Program-made: the position numbers and the translations under genes
From: Methylorubrum rhodinum
Lineage (GTDB): Bacteria > Pseudomonadota > Alphaproteobacteria > Rhizobiales > Beijerinckiaceae
Reading direction: 5' to 3'
Assembly (NCBI RefSeq): GCF_014199935.1
Contig: NZ_JACHOP010000028.1
Location: 1-64,000, forward strand
Length of the DNA: 64,000 bases
Shown here: piece by piece, positions 16,571-25,176 of the stretch
How positions within the stretch are numbered: position 1 is the first letter of the stretch
Layout of the letters: every line of letters starts with the position of its first letter
Notes under the pieces: model-generated
Seen by the model: only the letters and a program-made list of their open reading frames with translations
The model's database searches: none
Told to the model about the DNA's origin: nothing

Positions 16571-18406
16571 TCAGCGGCGGCGGCGGAACCAGCGCCGCAG
16601 CCCGATCACAACGGCCGCCACGAGGACGAGCAGGCCGATGACGGGATGCACGACCGCGCCGGCCTGGAACAGGACGAAGACGCCGAGCACGACCATCCAC
16701 GGCTTCATCGTTCCGCCGTCCGCGCCGCTCCCCGACGGGGGTTCCGGGTCGCCGAGCGGTCGCGCGGCACCCGACGGGCCCGCTCGGCCGATCGAGGGCA
16801 GGCCGCTGCGGCCGGGAGCGGCGGGACGGCGGGCGTGCTCCGCGGCTTTCGCCGCTTCGGCCTCGGCTTCCGCCAGGATCGGGTCGGGCCGCGGGGCGGA
16901 TGGCTCCGCCGGGCTCCACCAGCGCGCCAGCGGCACCGCGCCCTCCGCCGAACGCTGACGGAACGACGGGATGCGCGGGCGCGCCTCGCCAACGCCTACG
17001 CCGTGCCGTTCGGCGAGCCGGCGGGTCTGCGCCACCAGCGGGGCGCCGGCCTCGGGCGTGACCATCCGGACGAAGTGGGCGAAGCCCAGCGCCGCCCGCA
17101 GCACGGCGTGATCCGCGCTGCGGCCCCAGCTTCGGCCGGCGGGCCCGTTCCGGTCGAGGGCGTGGAGGAGGGCGCGGAACCGGCGCAGCGTTTCGCGGGG
17201 CACCGCGACCCGCTCGTTCACGGTCAGCCCCGTCACTTCCTGATGGCGGCCGCGGCGCATCACCCGGGTCTTGTCGGGATGGACGGTGAAGCCCTCGGCC
17301 GCGACGATCTCGCCGACATATTTGAGCAGCGGCCCAACCTTCTCCGCCGCCGTGCCGGAGGCGGAGAAGGTGAGGTCGTCGGCGTAGCGCGTGTAGGTGA
17401 AGCCGAGGTTTCTCGCGAGGCCGGTGAGGCGCCTGTCGAGGCGGATGCAGATCAGGTTGGTCAGCGCCGGGCTCGTCGGCGCCCCCTGCGGCAGGCGGCG
17501 GGGGCCCCGCGCCGCGTGGAGGCGCTGGCCGTCGATCTCGATGTCGTCGGTATCCGGCTCGGTGCAGAGCAACGCCAGTACGGTGGCGACCGGTTCGGCA
17601 TAGCCCAGCCCCCGGAACTTGCCCTTGACCCGGCGATAATCGAGCGTCGGGAAGAAATCCTTGAGGTCGAGGTTCACCACCACGTCGCGCCCGACATGGG
17701 CGCTGGCGTTGGTGACGATCGAGCGGCCGGGGACGAAGCCGTGGGCAGACTCGTGGACGGGGGCGTGGGCCAGCAGCGCGTCGAGCACCCAGTATTGCGC
17801 CCGCTTCAGCCGCGGCATCGGCGCCGAGATCAGGCGGGTGCCGCCGGTCTTCTTCGGGATGGTGAAGCGGCGGTAATGGCTGACGGTGGCGAGCGCCCGG
17901 TCGTAGGCGAGGAAGCGCAACTCGCCCATCGGGATGCCCATGGCCTGGGCGAGCGCCTTGGGGTTCGCCAGCCTCGGCAGGCCCGGCCCCGGTTCGCGCC
18001 CGGTCTCGTCCGGTGCCAAGAGGCCGGCCGAGACGCCCTCGCCGAGATGGAGCACGTCCTCGTTGCGGCGCGCGTGCCACGCGAGCGCCCGCTCGTGGCG
18101 GGTGCGGGCGTTGCGCAGCTTGGTCTCGCGCCGCCGCTCCAGGGCCGCCTTCTTGCGGCGGCGATGCATCTCCTTGAGCGCAGCCTCCGGATCGCGCCAC
18201 AGCGCCTCGCGGCGGTGCAGGTCGGCGAGTTCCCGGGAAATCTCGCCGCGGCGGCGGATCAGGTCGGCGGGGACGTTCGGCCGGTCCGCCCCGTCCGGCC
18301 AGAAGCCGAGGCGGATCATCTCCTCGAGGATCACCTCGTCCTTCGAGGACTCGCGGATGCGGTCGTAGAGCTGCTGGCGGGTCAGCGAGCCGGGCTGCGT
18401 GCTCAT
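16571..18406 (-). CDS. Retron-type reverse transcriptase with C-terminal two-helix membrane tail
   Basis: This 611-residue RNA-directed DNA polymerase would copy part of the adjacent structured RNA into msDNA. Retron hallmarks are visible: NASAH at 233-237 (the NAxxH motif), VVNLDLKDFF with catalytic D247, LPQGAPTSP at 305-313, YADD at 341-344, and VTG at 391-393. An N-terminal helical region (1-140), rich in Arg and Glu, is longer than in small retron RTs. After the thumb (about 460) comes a Pro/Ala-rich linker, then two hydrophobic segments at about 571-603 (WMVVLGVFVLFQAGAVV and VIGLLVLVAAVVIG) ending in a basic cluster. The fusion is one uninterrupted frame, though an internal ATG at 16708 could start the membrane piece alone. 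Start is set by MSTQPGSLTR after the RNA region. Confidence 0.9.
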   Translation of the reverse strand: MSTQPGSLTRQQLYDRIRESSKDEVILEEMIRLGFWPDGADRPNVPADLIRRRGEISRELADLHRREALWRDPEAALKEMHRRRKKAALERRRETKLRNARTRHERALAWHARRNEDVLHLGEGVSAGLLAPDETGREPGPGLPRLANPKALAQAMGIPMGELRFLAYDRALATVSHYRRFTIPKKTGGTRLISAPMPRLKRAQYWVLDALLAHAPVHESAHGFVPGRSIVTNASAHVGRDVVVNLDLKDFFPTLDYRRVKGKFRGLGYAEPVATVLALLCTEPDTDDIEIDGQRLHAARGPRRLPQGAPTSPALTNLICIRLDRRLTGLARNLGFTYTRYADDLTFSASGTAAEKVGPLLKYVGEIVAAEGFTVHPDKTRVMRRGRHQEVTGLTVNERVAVPRETLRRFRALLHALDRNGPAGRSWGRSADHAVLRAALGFAHFVRMVTPEAGAPLVAQTRRLAERHGVGVGEARPRIPSFRQRSAEGAVPLARWWSPAEPSAPRPDPILAEAEAEAAKAAEHARRPAAPGRSGLPSIGRAGPSGAARPLGDPEPPSGSGADGGTMKPWMVVLGVFVLFQAGAVVHPVIGLLVLVAAVVIGLRRWFRRRR

Positions 18407-18439
18407 GGGCAGCCCTCGGAAGCAGGAAATGGAACGAGG

Positions 18440-18700
18440 GACGCCGGCCGGAATGCCTTCGTCAAGTCTCGGGACCGGCACGCTCCACTCGATGCCGGCA
18501 CGACCACCCGGCGGCGTTTGGGTTCGGCGAACCCAAACCGCGAACGCCGCCGGGTGGTCAGTGCCGGCCCAGTGAAGAGCGGGCCGGTGACGCTTTGCCG
18601 GGCAGGGTGCAGGGACGGCGAAACGCCGCCCGGGATGCAAGGTCCGCCCCGGCAGGCGCCCCTCGTAGCGTGAATCGTAGACCGACTGCTGGCCGGCATC
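18440..18700 (-). ncRNA. Candidate retron msr-msd RNA
   Basis: The 307-bp gap between the SWIM gene and the RT gene, read in the same direction as both, folds strongly. A short repeat near the 5' end (GATGCCGGCC, at 18691-18700) can pair with GGCCGGCGTC at 18440-18449, with one G-U pair, as the a1/a2 arms of retron RNAs do. AGC follows a1 at 18688-18690 and could hold the branching G. Next is an msr-like stem (TGCCGGG/CCCGGCA at 18648-18654 and 18596-18602, enclosing GGGCGGCG/CGCCGTCC). A second hairpin follows, with arms at 18581-18587 and 18564-18570, then a long msd hairpin (18494-18568). Boundaries and branch site are inference; the pairings are seen directly. Confidence 0.75.
18494..18568 (-). 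other. Long msd-type hairpin inside the retron RNA
   Basis: Inverted repeat of 32 base pairs in three blocks: GCCGGCAC/GTGCCGGC (8 bp); GACCACCCGGCGGCG with its complement (15 bp, after one unpaired base); and TTTGGGTTC/GAACCCAAA (9 bp). A 7-nt bulge (TTCGCGG) lies between the last two blocks and a GCC loop closes it. Arms are at 18494-18525 and 18529-18568. Such a long, near-perfect stem is typical of msDNA and has no terminator-like T-run. Confidence 0.8.
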
Positions 18701-18713
18701 AATCGCGGACTTC

Positions 18714-20378
18714 TCACGCCCGAGACCCCATCGGCTTGCCCTCGACCTGTGCGTGGAAGTAGCGGCGCAAGGCCAGCATGTGCTCGCAGGGGCCGCGCAT
18801 CAGCCGGTTGCGGATGGCGTAGCTGCAGCCGCAGGAGCCGCCGACCATGCGGTCGTCGGCGTCGATCTCGACGGTGGGGCGCAACGGCGTGCCGTCGTCG
18901 AGCACGGTGCCGGAGATCCAGCGCAGGCCGTCGGCGTGGCGGACGGGATCGAGGGCGACGAGCCCGGCATGGAGGAAGCGGTCGGCCTTGGCCTCCTGCT
19001 CCGAGGCGAAGCGGAGCGCGCCCGCATCCAGCGGCTCGCGGGTCAGTTCGCGCAGGCGGTAGACGCGCTTGTCGAGGTCGAACATGGCGCGCCCAGCCTG
19101 GACATAGCCGCCGAGCGCCGCCTCGACGGTCGAGCGGGCGAGGCCGGTGTCACGGCTCAGCACCTCGGCGTTGGCGAGATGGCGTTGCCCGAGCGCGGCG
19201 AAGACGCGGGCGGCGGTGTCGGCATCGACGTCGGTGCGGGGCGCCAGCAGGTCGAACCGGCCGGCGCGCGACCAGTCGTTGGCGGTCCAACCGGACAGGC
19301 CCAGCGTGAAGCGCAAGCCGCCGAAATCGAGCACGGCGAAGGAGGGCAGCCCGGTGCCCAGCAGATGCAGCCGCACGGATTTGGCGAGCGGCAGGGCACG
19401 CGCCAGGATCGCCAGCCGCCGCCGGCCCCACAGCCGGATCTCGGCGCCGGTCTGTCCCCTGTAGATCGAGCGGCGGAAGGTCAGCCGCTCGTTCCAGGGC
19501 TCGATCACGACGCCGACCGGCCGGTCGGGCTCCAGCAGGAAGCGCAGCGAGCGCGGCCCGTGCCGCTCCCGCCGGGCGCCGAGGCGCGTCAGGATCGCGT
19601 GCATGTCCACCGGGTGGAGATCGACCGTGAAGGCCGGCTGCGCCATCGCGCTCGACACTTGCAGGAAGCCGCGCATCCACGAATCGGGCAGCTCGATCTT
19701 GTCCTCGCGATAGGCCGCCTCGCCGGTGGTCTGCACCTCGAAGCCGGTCGGGTCGATCGACAGCTCGGTGTCGCGGTAGCTGCGGATCTTCTGGAATTCG
19801 TCGTAGAGGGCGTGGCTGTAATCGATGTTGGTGGTGCCGTAGGCCATGGCGCCGAGGCGCTCGAACGTGTCGTGGTCGCAGGACAGGCGCCCGTAGCTCG
19901 ATTCGTCGAGGCTGAAGGCTTCGAAGAAGATCTCGTCGGGATGCACGGTGATGACCGGATCGAGCACGATCCAGGCGTCGAAGTTCTCCTTGTAGAGGTA
20001 GTTGAAGTAACGCTGCCGCGCGTGGTGGAACGGGCGCATGATGGCGCCGCTGCGCAGGTCGATCTCCCCGGCTTCCCGGCGCAGGGCCTCGATCTCGTTG
20101 CGGATCGCGTCCCGGTCGCTCAGCGCTTCGGCGAGAAGCTGCTGCTCGTTGGCCTGGAGCCACGCGAGGTAGGCGGTGCGGTCCTTCGGCTTGAAGCGCA
20201 GGTCCGACACGACGACGTGGTGGAGCGCGGAGATCGCCTCGCGGAACGGTAGGTGGCGGGCGACCTTGCCGGTGAAGAAGGTCGGCTGGCGCAAGGTATC
20301 GGGCGCGAAGCCGAGGCGGGTCGCGCCCGCGTCGGATTCGGCCCGGCTCTGCCCGAGATAGCGGTGGACGAAGTTCAT
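18714..20378 (-). CDS. SWIM zinc-finger protein, probable retron partner
   Basis: A 554-residue protein with a SWIM zinc finger at its C-terminus: C516 and C518 (CGC), then C531 and H533 in GPCEH, the CxCx12CxH pattern. SWIM fingers bind nucleic acids or proteins. The rest (1-500) is a family I recognise only loosely: N-terminal MNFVHRYLGQSRAESDAGATR, an acidic beta-rich middle and helical parts near 380-450 (a possible winged helix around LANAEVLSRDTGLARSTVE). No signal peptide is present. The start overlaps the stop of the WGR-HEAT gene by 4 bp (ATGA) and the retron RNA begins at its stop. From memory this pair accompanies type XIII retron RTs. Confidence 0.82.
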   Translation of the reverse strand: MNFVHRYLGQSRAESDAGATRLGFAPDTLRQPTFFTGKVARHLPFREAISALHHVVVSDLRFKPKDRTAYLAWLQANEQQLLAEALSDRDAIRNEIEALRREAGEIDLRSGAIMRPFHHARQRYFNYLYKENFDAWIVLDPVITVHPDEIFFEAFSLDESSYGRLSCDHDTFERLGAMAYGTTNIDYSHALYDEFQKIRSYRDTELSIDPTGFEVQTTGEAAYREDKIELPDSWMRGFLQVSSAMAQPAFTVDLHPVDMHAILTRLGARRERHGPRSLRFLLEPDRPVGVVIEPWNERLTFRRSIYRGQTGAEIRLWGRRRLAILARALPLAKSVRLHLLGTGLPSFAVLDFGGLRFTLGLSGWTANDWSRAGRFDLLAPRTDVDADTAARVFAALGQRHLANAEVLSRDTGLARSTVEAALGGYVQAGRAMFDLDKRVYRLRELTREPLDAGALRFASEQEAKADRFLHAGLVALDPVRHADGLRWISGTVLDDGTPLRPTVEIDADDRMVGGSCGCSYAIRNRLMRGPCEHMLALRRYFHAQVEGKPMGSRA

Positions 20379-23300
20379 CGGGCGGCCTCCGCGCGGGCGC
20401 CGGGGCCCCGCGTCTCCGGCGCGCGCCGGTCGAGCGGCGTGTCGAGGCCGGGATGGGCTTGGGCGATGTCGCGCAAGGTCAGGATCGCCGCGGCGCGGTC
20501 GCGGGCGGTGCCGCTGAGCGAAAGGTCGGAAAAGAGCGGCAGCAGGCGCTCGGCCCGCTCGCGGCGGCTCAAGGCCTGCGCCCGCAGGAAGGCGGCCATC
20601 CGGTCCTTGGCGACCCGGCCTTTGAGCACCTGCAGCATCACGATGCGGGCGAGCGGGATCAGCCGGGCGAAGGCGTCCTCGCTCGCGACCGCCTGCTCGG
20701 TGAGGAGTTCGGTGACGAGGAGGTGCATGGAGGGGGAGGGGTGTTCGAGCAGGCGCAGGACTTGCGCCTGCACATCACCCGGCCCGAGGCGGCTGCGCAG
20801 GAGCGTCCGGGCGAAGGCCAGCACCTCCGGACGGACGCTATCGGTGACGACCGCCAGCGCGGCGGGCGTCCAGGCCTCCTCGGGCCAGGTCTCGAAACAG
20901 GTGCGGGCGAAGGCGGTGGCGTCGGGCCAGTCGCTCTCGATCAGGAGTACGGCGTCCTCCGCTTCCGCCTGGAAGCGGGCGGGCGCGGCCTCGCAAGCCG
21001 CCATCGCCCAACGCCGCACCGCGACGTGCGGATGGCCGCCGAGGCGGGCGATCTGGCGCACGCTGAAGAGATCGGGCGCGCGCTCGTTCAGCAGCGTGGC
21101 CCCGAGCAGCCGGGCGCCCTTGGCCCGTGCCTGCAGGAGCCGCCAGACGGTGCCGGGATCGAGGGCGGTCAACTGTTCGGACATCGCCTCGGTCAGGAGC
21201 GCGACCATATCGGCCGGGAAGGCATCGTCCGGCGCGGTGCGGAACAGCGCGTCGACCAGCTCCCGCGCGAGACGCTCGGCCAGTGCCGGATCGAGGGCGG
21301 CAAGGCGCACGACCAGGGGACGCGCCGCGAGCCGTAGGGCCGGCGACGGGCCGCTCGCCAACGCCAGCACGCGCTCGGCCTGCGCGGCGAGACGCGCGTC
21401 GTCGGAGCGGGCCAGCAGGCCGAAGGCCGCGGCCTGAATCTCTTCGGAGGCCGAGCCGATCAGCGCGTCCCAGAGGTCGGAGGGCAGGCTGTCGGCGTCC
21501 GTGCCGGAGCGCGTCAGCAGGTCGAGAACGGCTGCCACGACCTCGGGTGCGGAATGGCGGGCCAGATCCGTGAGGCCGTCGCGCGCCAGCGGCATGTCGT
21601 GAGCCGGCCACAGGGCGGGAAGGCCCGCGCGCATCGCCCGGATCGCGGCTTGCGCCGTCACGTCGGGCGCGGGCGGCATCGCCCGCAGCCACGCGATCAG
21701 CCGTTGCCCCAGCGCCGCAGCCACGTCTCGGGGCATGCCGCGTCCGGCGAGCCGCGCCAGAGCCGCGGCGACCTCCGGCTCCGGGCTCGTCAGCAGGGCG
21801 AAGGCGAGGCCGTCCTCCCGCCAGGGCAGGGCGGGATCGGCCTCGATCCGCTGGAGCGCGAGGCCGCGCGCCTCGGGCAGGCGGGCGGCGACCAGGGCCG
21901 CCAGGAGTTCGGGATCGGCCGTGCCGCGGGCGAGGCGGTCGCGGGCGGTGTCGAAGCCGAGGCTTTGCACGGGAAGGATCGGCGCGGCGAGCAGGCGGCC
22001 GAGCTCGGCCGACGTCAGGGCCTCGCGGGCGGCGGCGTCGGCCCGCAGCACGCGCACGCCGAGCATGGCCACCGGCGCGATCGCCGAGCCCGCGGCGAGG
22101 CAGAGCGCGAGATCGGGCCGGGCGCTCCAGAGATCGGGAAAGGCCTCGTCGCGGCTGTCGGGATCGGGCTCGGCCGTCTCGACGAAGCGCAGGGATTTCG
22201 GACGCGCCACCATGCCGGCGGCGTTCCGGTACAGGAGCTGGTTGGCGGTCCAGTGATGGCCCAATGGCCCGTAGGCGCGGGGCTCGCGGCCCCAGGTCCC
22301 GCCGGGCCGGCGCACCCAGGAGGTCCAGGCGGATCGCGGCCGCAGATCGTCCGGGCGCAGGTTCAGCAGATAGTCCGCCGCCATCGCGGCGAAGGTCGGA
22401 TCGCCGACCTCGCCGCGCTTGCGCAAGGCCCGCCAGATGCGGCGGCGCAGGTAGTCGTGGGTCACGGTCGAGAGGCCGACGATCGTGTCGGCGCCGCGGC
22501 GCAGGCTATCGAGCGGGAAGGAGCGGCGCAGCTCCGCCACGTAGGCATGGCCCTCGCCGCGCCAGTACATCGGCTCCGCGGTCTCGAAGCGATATGCGGT
22601 CGCGGCGAAAAGGCCGGCATCGTCGGCCATCTCGGCGTGCTTGAACAGCCGGCGAAGCCCGATCAGGTAGGGTGGGCGAGCCGGCAGGCGGGGAATCGCG
22701 GCGCAGAGCGTCGCGTGCAGGCCGCCGTCGCCCCGCGCGCGGCGCCCGAGCGCCACCAGGGCCGGCCCGACCCGGCCCGGATCGGTGCGGGCGAGCCCGT
22801 CGAGGGCGCCGCACAGGCCGTCCGCGTCGCCGGCCTCGGCCGGGCGGGCGATCGTATCGGGAAGGTCCGGGTCGGAGGCGGGGGCGTCCGGTGCGAGGGC
22901 GAAGCGGGCGAGATCGCGGGTCGCGACGCTGTCGCTGGCGGCGGCGATCGCCTCCAGCGCCGGCCGCGCGGCCGCGCCCCCGGTGCGGTCCAGCGCCCAG
23001 ACCAGGGTGTAGGGCGCCTGGGCGGGCTCGAGATCCTTGGCCAGTGCGAGCAGGTCGGGCAGCGCCGCGGCGATCCGCAACTGGCCGATGCGCCAGAGCA
23101 GGCGGGCGCGGTCGCGCTCGGGCCACCGCTCCCGCCGACAGGCCGTAAGCCGCGCCAGCAGCACCCCGTCGCGCCCCCCCGGCGCGTCGCCGGCCGGCTT
23201 CACAACGTCGGGCAGGTCGGTGCGGCGGTAGCCGCCGTTGAGCTTCGACACGACGACGCTGTCGAAGAGCTTTTGCGCTGCCTCGGCGGAGACGGGCTGC

Positions 23301-23467
23301 GCGGTCTTCGCGCCCTCGCGCAGGACCGCGCCGCGGCGCCCGTGGCGGGTGTTCACGAGGAAGCGCGCGGGGCCGGCGAGCGCGTCGTTCTCGACGAGAT
23401 CGACCTCGTAGACCTTGTCGGAGGTGCCCTCGCGCAGGTGAAGGGCGGCGGTACGGACGAGTCTCAT
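20375..23467 (-). CDS. WGR-domain protein with HEAT-like helical repeats, probable retron partner
   Basis: A 1030-residue cytosolic protein. Residues 1-85 form a WGR domain: MRLVRTAALHLREGTSDKVY, then FLVNTRHGRRGAVLREG and AAQKLFDSVVVSKLNGGYRR. The WGR core reads HGR, so the tryptophan is replaced. WGR domains bind nucleic acid ends or structured DNA in PARP-type proteins. From about 100 to the end the sequence is almost wholly helical with many Ala/Leu-rich repeat units of HEAT/ARM type, for example ALASGPSPALRLAARPLVVR. It is coupled to the SWIM gene (ATGA) and lies 33 bp after the stop of the exported-protein gene at 23501. A role as effector or sensor of the retron is inferred from context. 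Confidence 0.82.
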   Translation of the reverse strand: MRLVRTAALHLREGTSDKVYEVDLVENDALAGPARFLVNTRHGRRGAVLREGAKTAQPVSAEAAQKLFDSVVVSKLNGGYRRTDLPDVVKPAGDAPGGRDGVLLARLTACRRERWPERDRARLLWRIGQLRIAAALPDLLALAKDLEPAQAPYTLVWALDRTGGAAARPALEAIAAASDSVATRDLARFALAPDAPASDPDLPDTIARPAEAGDADGLCGALDGLARTDPGRVGPALVALGRRARGDGGLHATLCAAIPRLPARPPYLIGLRRLFKHAEMADDAGLFAATAYRFETAEPMYWRGEGHAYVAELRRSFPLDSLRRGADTIVGLSTVTHDYLRRRIWRALRKRGEVGDPTFAAMAADYLLNLRPDDLRPRSAWTSWVRRPGGTWGREPRAYGPLGHHWTANQLLYRNAAGMVARPKSLRFVETAEPDPDSRDEAFPDLWSARPDLALCLAAGSAIAPVAMLGVRVLRADAAAREALTSAELGRLLAAPILPVQSLGFDTARDRLARGTADPELLAALVAARLPEARGLALQRIEADPALPWREDGLAFALLTSPEPEVAAALARLAGRGMPRDVAAALGQRLIAWLRAMPPAPDVTAQAAIRAMRAGLPALWPAHDMPLARDGLTDLARHSAPEVVAAVLDLLTRSGTDADSLPSDLWDALIGSASEEIQAAAFGLLARSDDARLAAQAERVLALASGPSPALRLAARPLVVRLAALDPALAERLARELVDALFRTAPDDAFPADMVALLTEAMSEQLTALDPGTVWRLLQARAKGARLLGATLLNERAPDLFSVRQIARLGGHPHVAVRRWAMAACEAAPARFQAEAEDAVLLIESDWPDATAFARTCFETWPEEAWTPAALAVVTDSVRPEVLAFARTLLRSRLGPGDVQAQVLRLLEHPSPSMHLLVTELLTEQAVASEDAFARLIPLARIVMLQVLKGRVAKDRMAAFLRAQALSRRERAERLLPLFSDLSLSGTARDRAAAILTLRDIAQAHPGLDTPLDRRAPETRGPGARAEAAR

Positions 23468-23500
23468 GCCGGCCTCCGGGCCGATGGGCGGACGGGGCGC

Positions 23501-24868
23501 TCAGTCATCGGACGAGAACACGTCGTCGCCGATGAAGATCATGTCGCGGTCGATCTCCGGCGGCTCCTTCTGCGAGCTGTAGGCGAAGAAGACGCGGCGG
23601 CTGCGCCCGTCGGCGGCCGTGAGGGTCAACGTGTGGCGGTCGAGGGCGTAGCGCCCGCCCTCCGGCGCGCGGCGGCGGCCGATCGCGGTGCCGACGCCGG
23701 AGTCGCCCCCCGAATTGATCGCCCCGACCGAGCCGCCGCGGCCGTAGCTGCCGTCCGGGCGGAAGTCGTAGCGGCTCTCGACGGCGATCGAGACGCTGCC
23801 GCCCAAAGCGGTGTTGCCGCCGCCCGACAGGCGCCGATACGAACGCTTCACGCTCTCGCCGGAGGCGGCCGGGAAGGCGCGGAAGAAGCTGCCGTCGCCG
23901 AGCGCGTAGTCGTTGGATTTGCCCTTGGAATCCGTCAGCACGAAGCCCTTGGCCGCCCGCGTCCAGCGGCCGAACCGGCGTGGCTTGGCGATGCGTTCTG
24001 CCGACAGGTCAACGTCTTCGAGGGCCGTGTCGGCGATCTCGTAATAGGTGCCGTCGCGCAAAAAGATCAGCGGCTCGAAGTCGATGGTCATCATGCCGCC
24101 GACGCCGAAGCCGGTGGTGGAGCGGAAATACACGCCCTCGACCGTGTCCCAATTGGCGGCATGGCGCGGCGGCTGCGCGGCGTCGGGCGGCGGCGCAGCG
24201 GGCGTCGGCGGCGGTGTCGGGCGGGCGTCGGCGACCGGAGGAGGCGCATCCGGCATCAGGGCGGACCGGCGGGCCCCCTTGCCCACCAGCCCCTCGTCGG
24301 TGAGGGCCAGCGCCTGGAGCTTGCTCGCCGGAATGAACTCGTTCGACAGGGTGGCGAGGAAGCGCGGCAGCACGCCGAGCTGCTTGGCCGCCTTCCAGCC
24401 CGCGTGGTGGAGCACCATGCGCAGCTTCACCTGCTCGGCGAACGCCGCGCGGGTCGCGGGCTGCGACAGCGGCGGCTTGACCGCCAGGGGTTCGACGAAG
24501 GTCCGGCGGATCGCCTTGAGCGCCGAGGGGCTCGGCTCGGTCATGGAATCGTTGGCGACCATCCATTGCAGCGCCACGAACGCGGCGAGCACGTCGCCGG
24601 CATCGTCCGAGCGCAGGGGCGTGCCGTCGAGGAAGCCGCGGAAGATCGTATCGTAGTCGTGCCGCGCCATCTCGCGGGCGGTCTCGGCCGCGGCGACCGG
24701 GTTGGCGGCACGCAAGGCGCGGACCTCGCGGGCGACGGTGGCGGCGCGCAGTTCCGCCGACGAAGTGAAGGGCAGCGGCGTGACGGAGCCATCGACTTGC
24801 GAGCGGGCCGGGCTCGCGCCGAGCCCGATCGCCAGCACCAGACACAGGCCTCGGATCATGCATCCCAT
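23501..24868 (-). CDS. Exported protein with proline-rich linker, unknown function
   Basis: A 455-residue protein with a signal peptide (MGCMIRGLCLVLAIGLGASPARSQ, cleaved near residue 24). The first half (about 30-215) is helical and includes RMVLHHAGWKAAKQLGVLPR. A proline/alanine linker follows (around RPTPPPTPAAPPPDAAQPP). The C-terminal half is beta-rich, with repeats such as DGTYYEIADTAL and RRLSGGGNTALGGSVSIAVE that suggest a lipocalin-like or beta-barrel ligand-binding fold. An alternative start 9 bp downstream (MIRGLC) is equally good. It is the last of the co-directional exported-protein array and ends 33 bp before the WGR-HEAT gene. I do not recognise a named family. Confidence 0.7.
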   Translation of the reverse strand: MGCMIRGLCLVLAIGLGASPARSQVDGSVTPLPFTSSAELRAATVAREVRALRAANPVAAAETAREMARHDYDTIFRGFLDGTPLRSDDAGDVLAAFVALQWMVANDSMTEPSPSALKAIRRTFVEPLAVKPPLSQPATRAAFAEQVKLRMVLHHAGWKAAKQLGVLPRFLATLSNEFIPASKLQALALTDEGLVGKGARRSALMPDAPPPVADARPTPPPTPAAPPPDAAQPPRHAANWDTVEGVYFRSTTGFGVGGMMTIDFEPLIFLRDGTYYEIADTALEDVDLSAERIAKPRRFGRWTRAAKGFVLTDSKGKSNDYALGDGSFFRAFPAASGESVKRSYRRLSGGGNTALGGSVSIAVESRYDFRPDGSYGRGGSVGAINSGGDSGVGTAIGRRRAPEGGRYALDRHTLTLTAADGRSRRVFFAYSSQKEPPEIDRDMIFIGDDVFSSDD

Positions 24869-24885
24869 GAAGCGCCCCGCCTCCC

Positions 24886-25149
24886 TCACGCCCACCATCC
24901 CCGCACCAGCGCCCACATTCCCGATCCGAGGCCGACGAGCAGCGTCAGCACCATGAACGGCAGCATCGGGATCATCAGCCAGCCCATCATCGTCAGCGTG
25001 TAGAGCAGCCCGCCGAGATCGAGGCCGCAGATCACGCAAGGGTGCCGGCTGCCCTCGTCGACGTGGCAGCCGGTGAGGAAGGCGAGCCCGAGGCCGAGCG
25101 CCAGCAGCAGCGCGGGCGTCCAGACGATCGCGGTCAGGATCAGCATCAT
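24886..25149 (-). CDS. Small three-helix membrane protein, unknown function
   Basis: An 87-residue inner-membrane protein. The first segment (MMLILTAIVWTPALLLALGL) is followed by a short loop with three cysteines (GCHVDEGSRHPCVICGLDLG), which could bind metal or form a disulphide. Two further hydrophobic stretches follow (LYTLTMMGWLMIPMLPFMVL and VGLGSGMWALV). It lies 17 bp before the exported protein gene at 23501-24868 and 27 bp after the one at 25177, so it is almost certainly in the same transcript. The family is not recognised. Confidence 0.65.
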   Translation of the reverse strand: MMLILTAIVWTPALLLALGLGLAFLTGCHVDEGSRHPCVICGLDLGGLLYTLTMMGWLMIPMLPFMVLTLLVGLGSGMWALVRGWWA

Positions 25150-25176
25150 GCGCGACGAGCCCCGCCCGCCCCCGTC

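Noticed and set aside
15374-18673. 1099-codon plus-strand frame across the retron region
   Set aside because: It is antisense to RT, RNA and HhH-like genes. Its translation looks like Arg/Ala-rich shadow text.
21554-25003. 1149-codon plus-strand frame
   Set aside because: It is antisense to the WGR-HEAT gene and the gene at 23501, with no domain.
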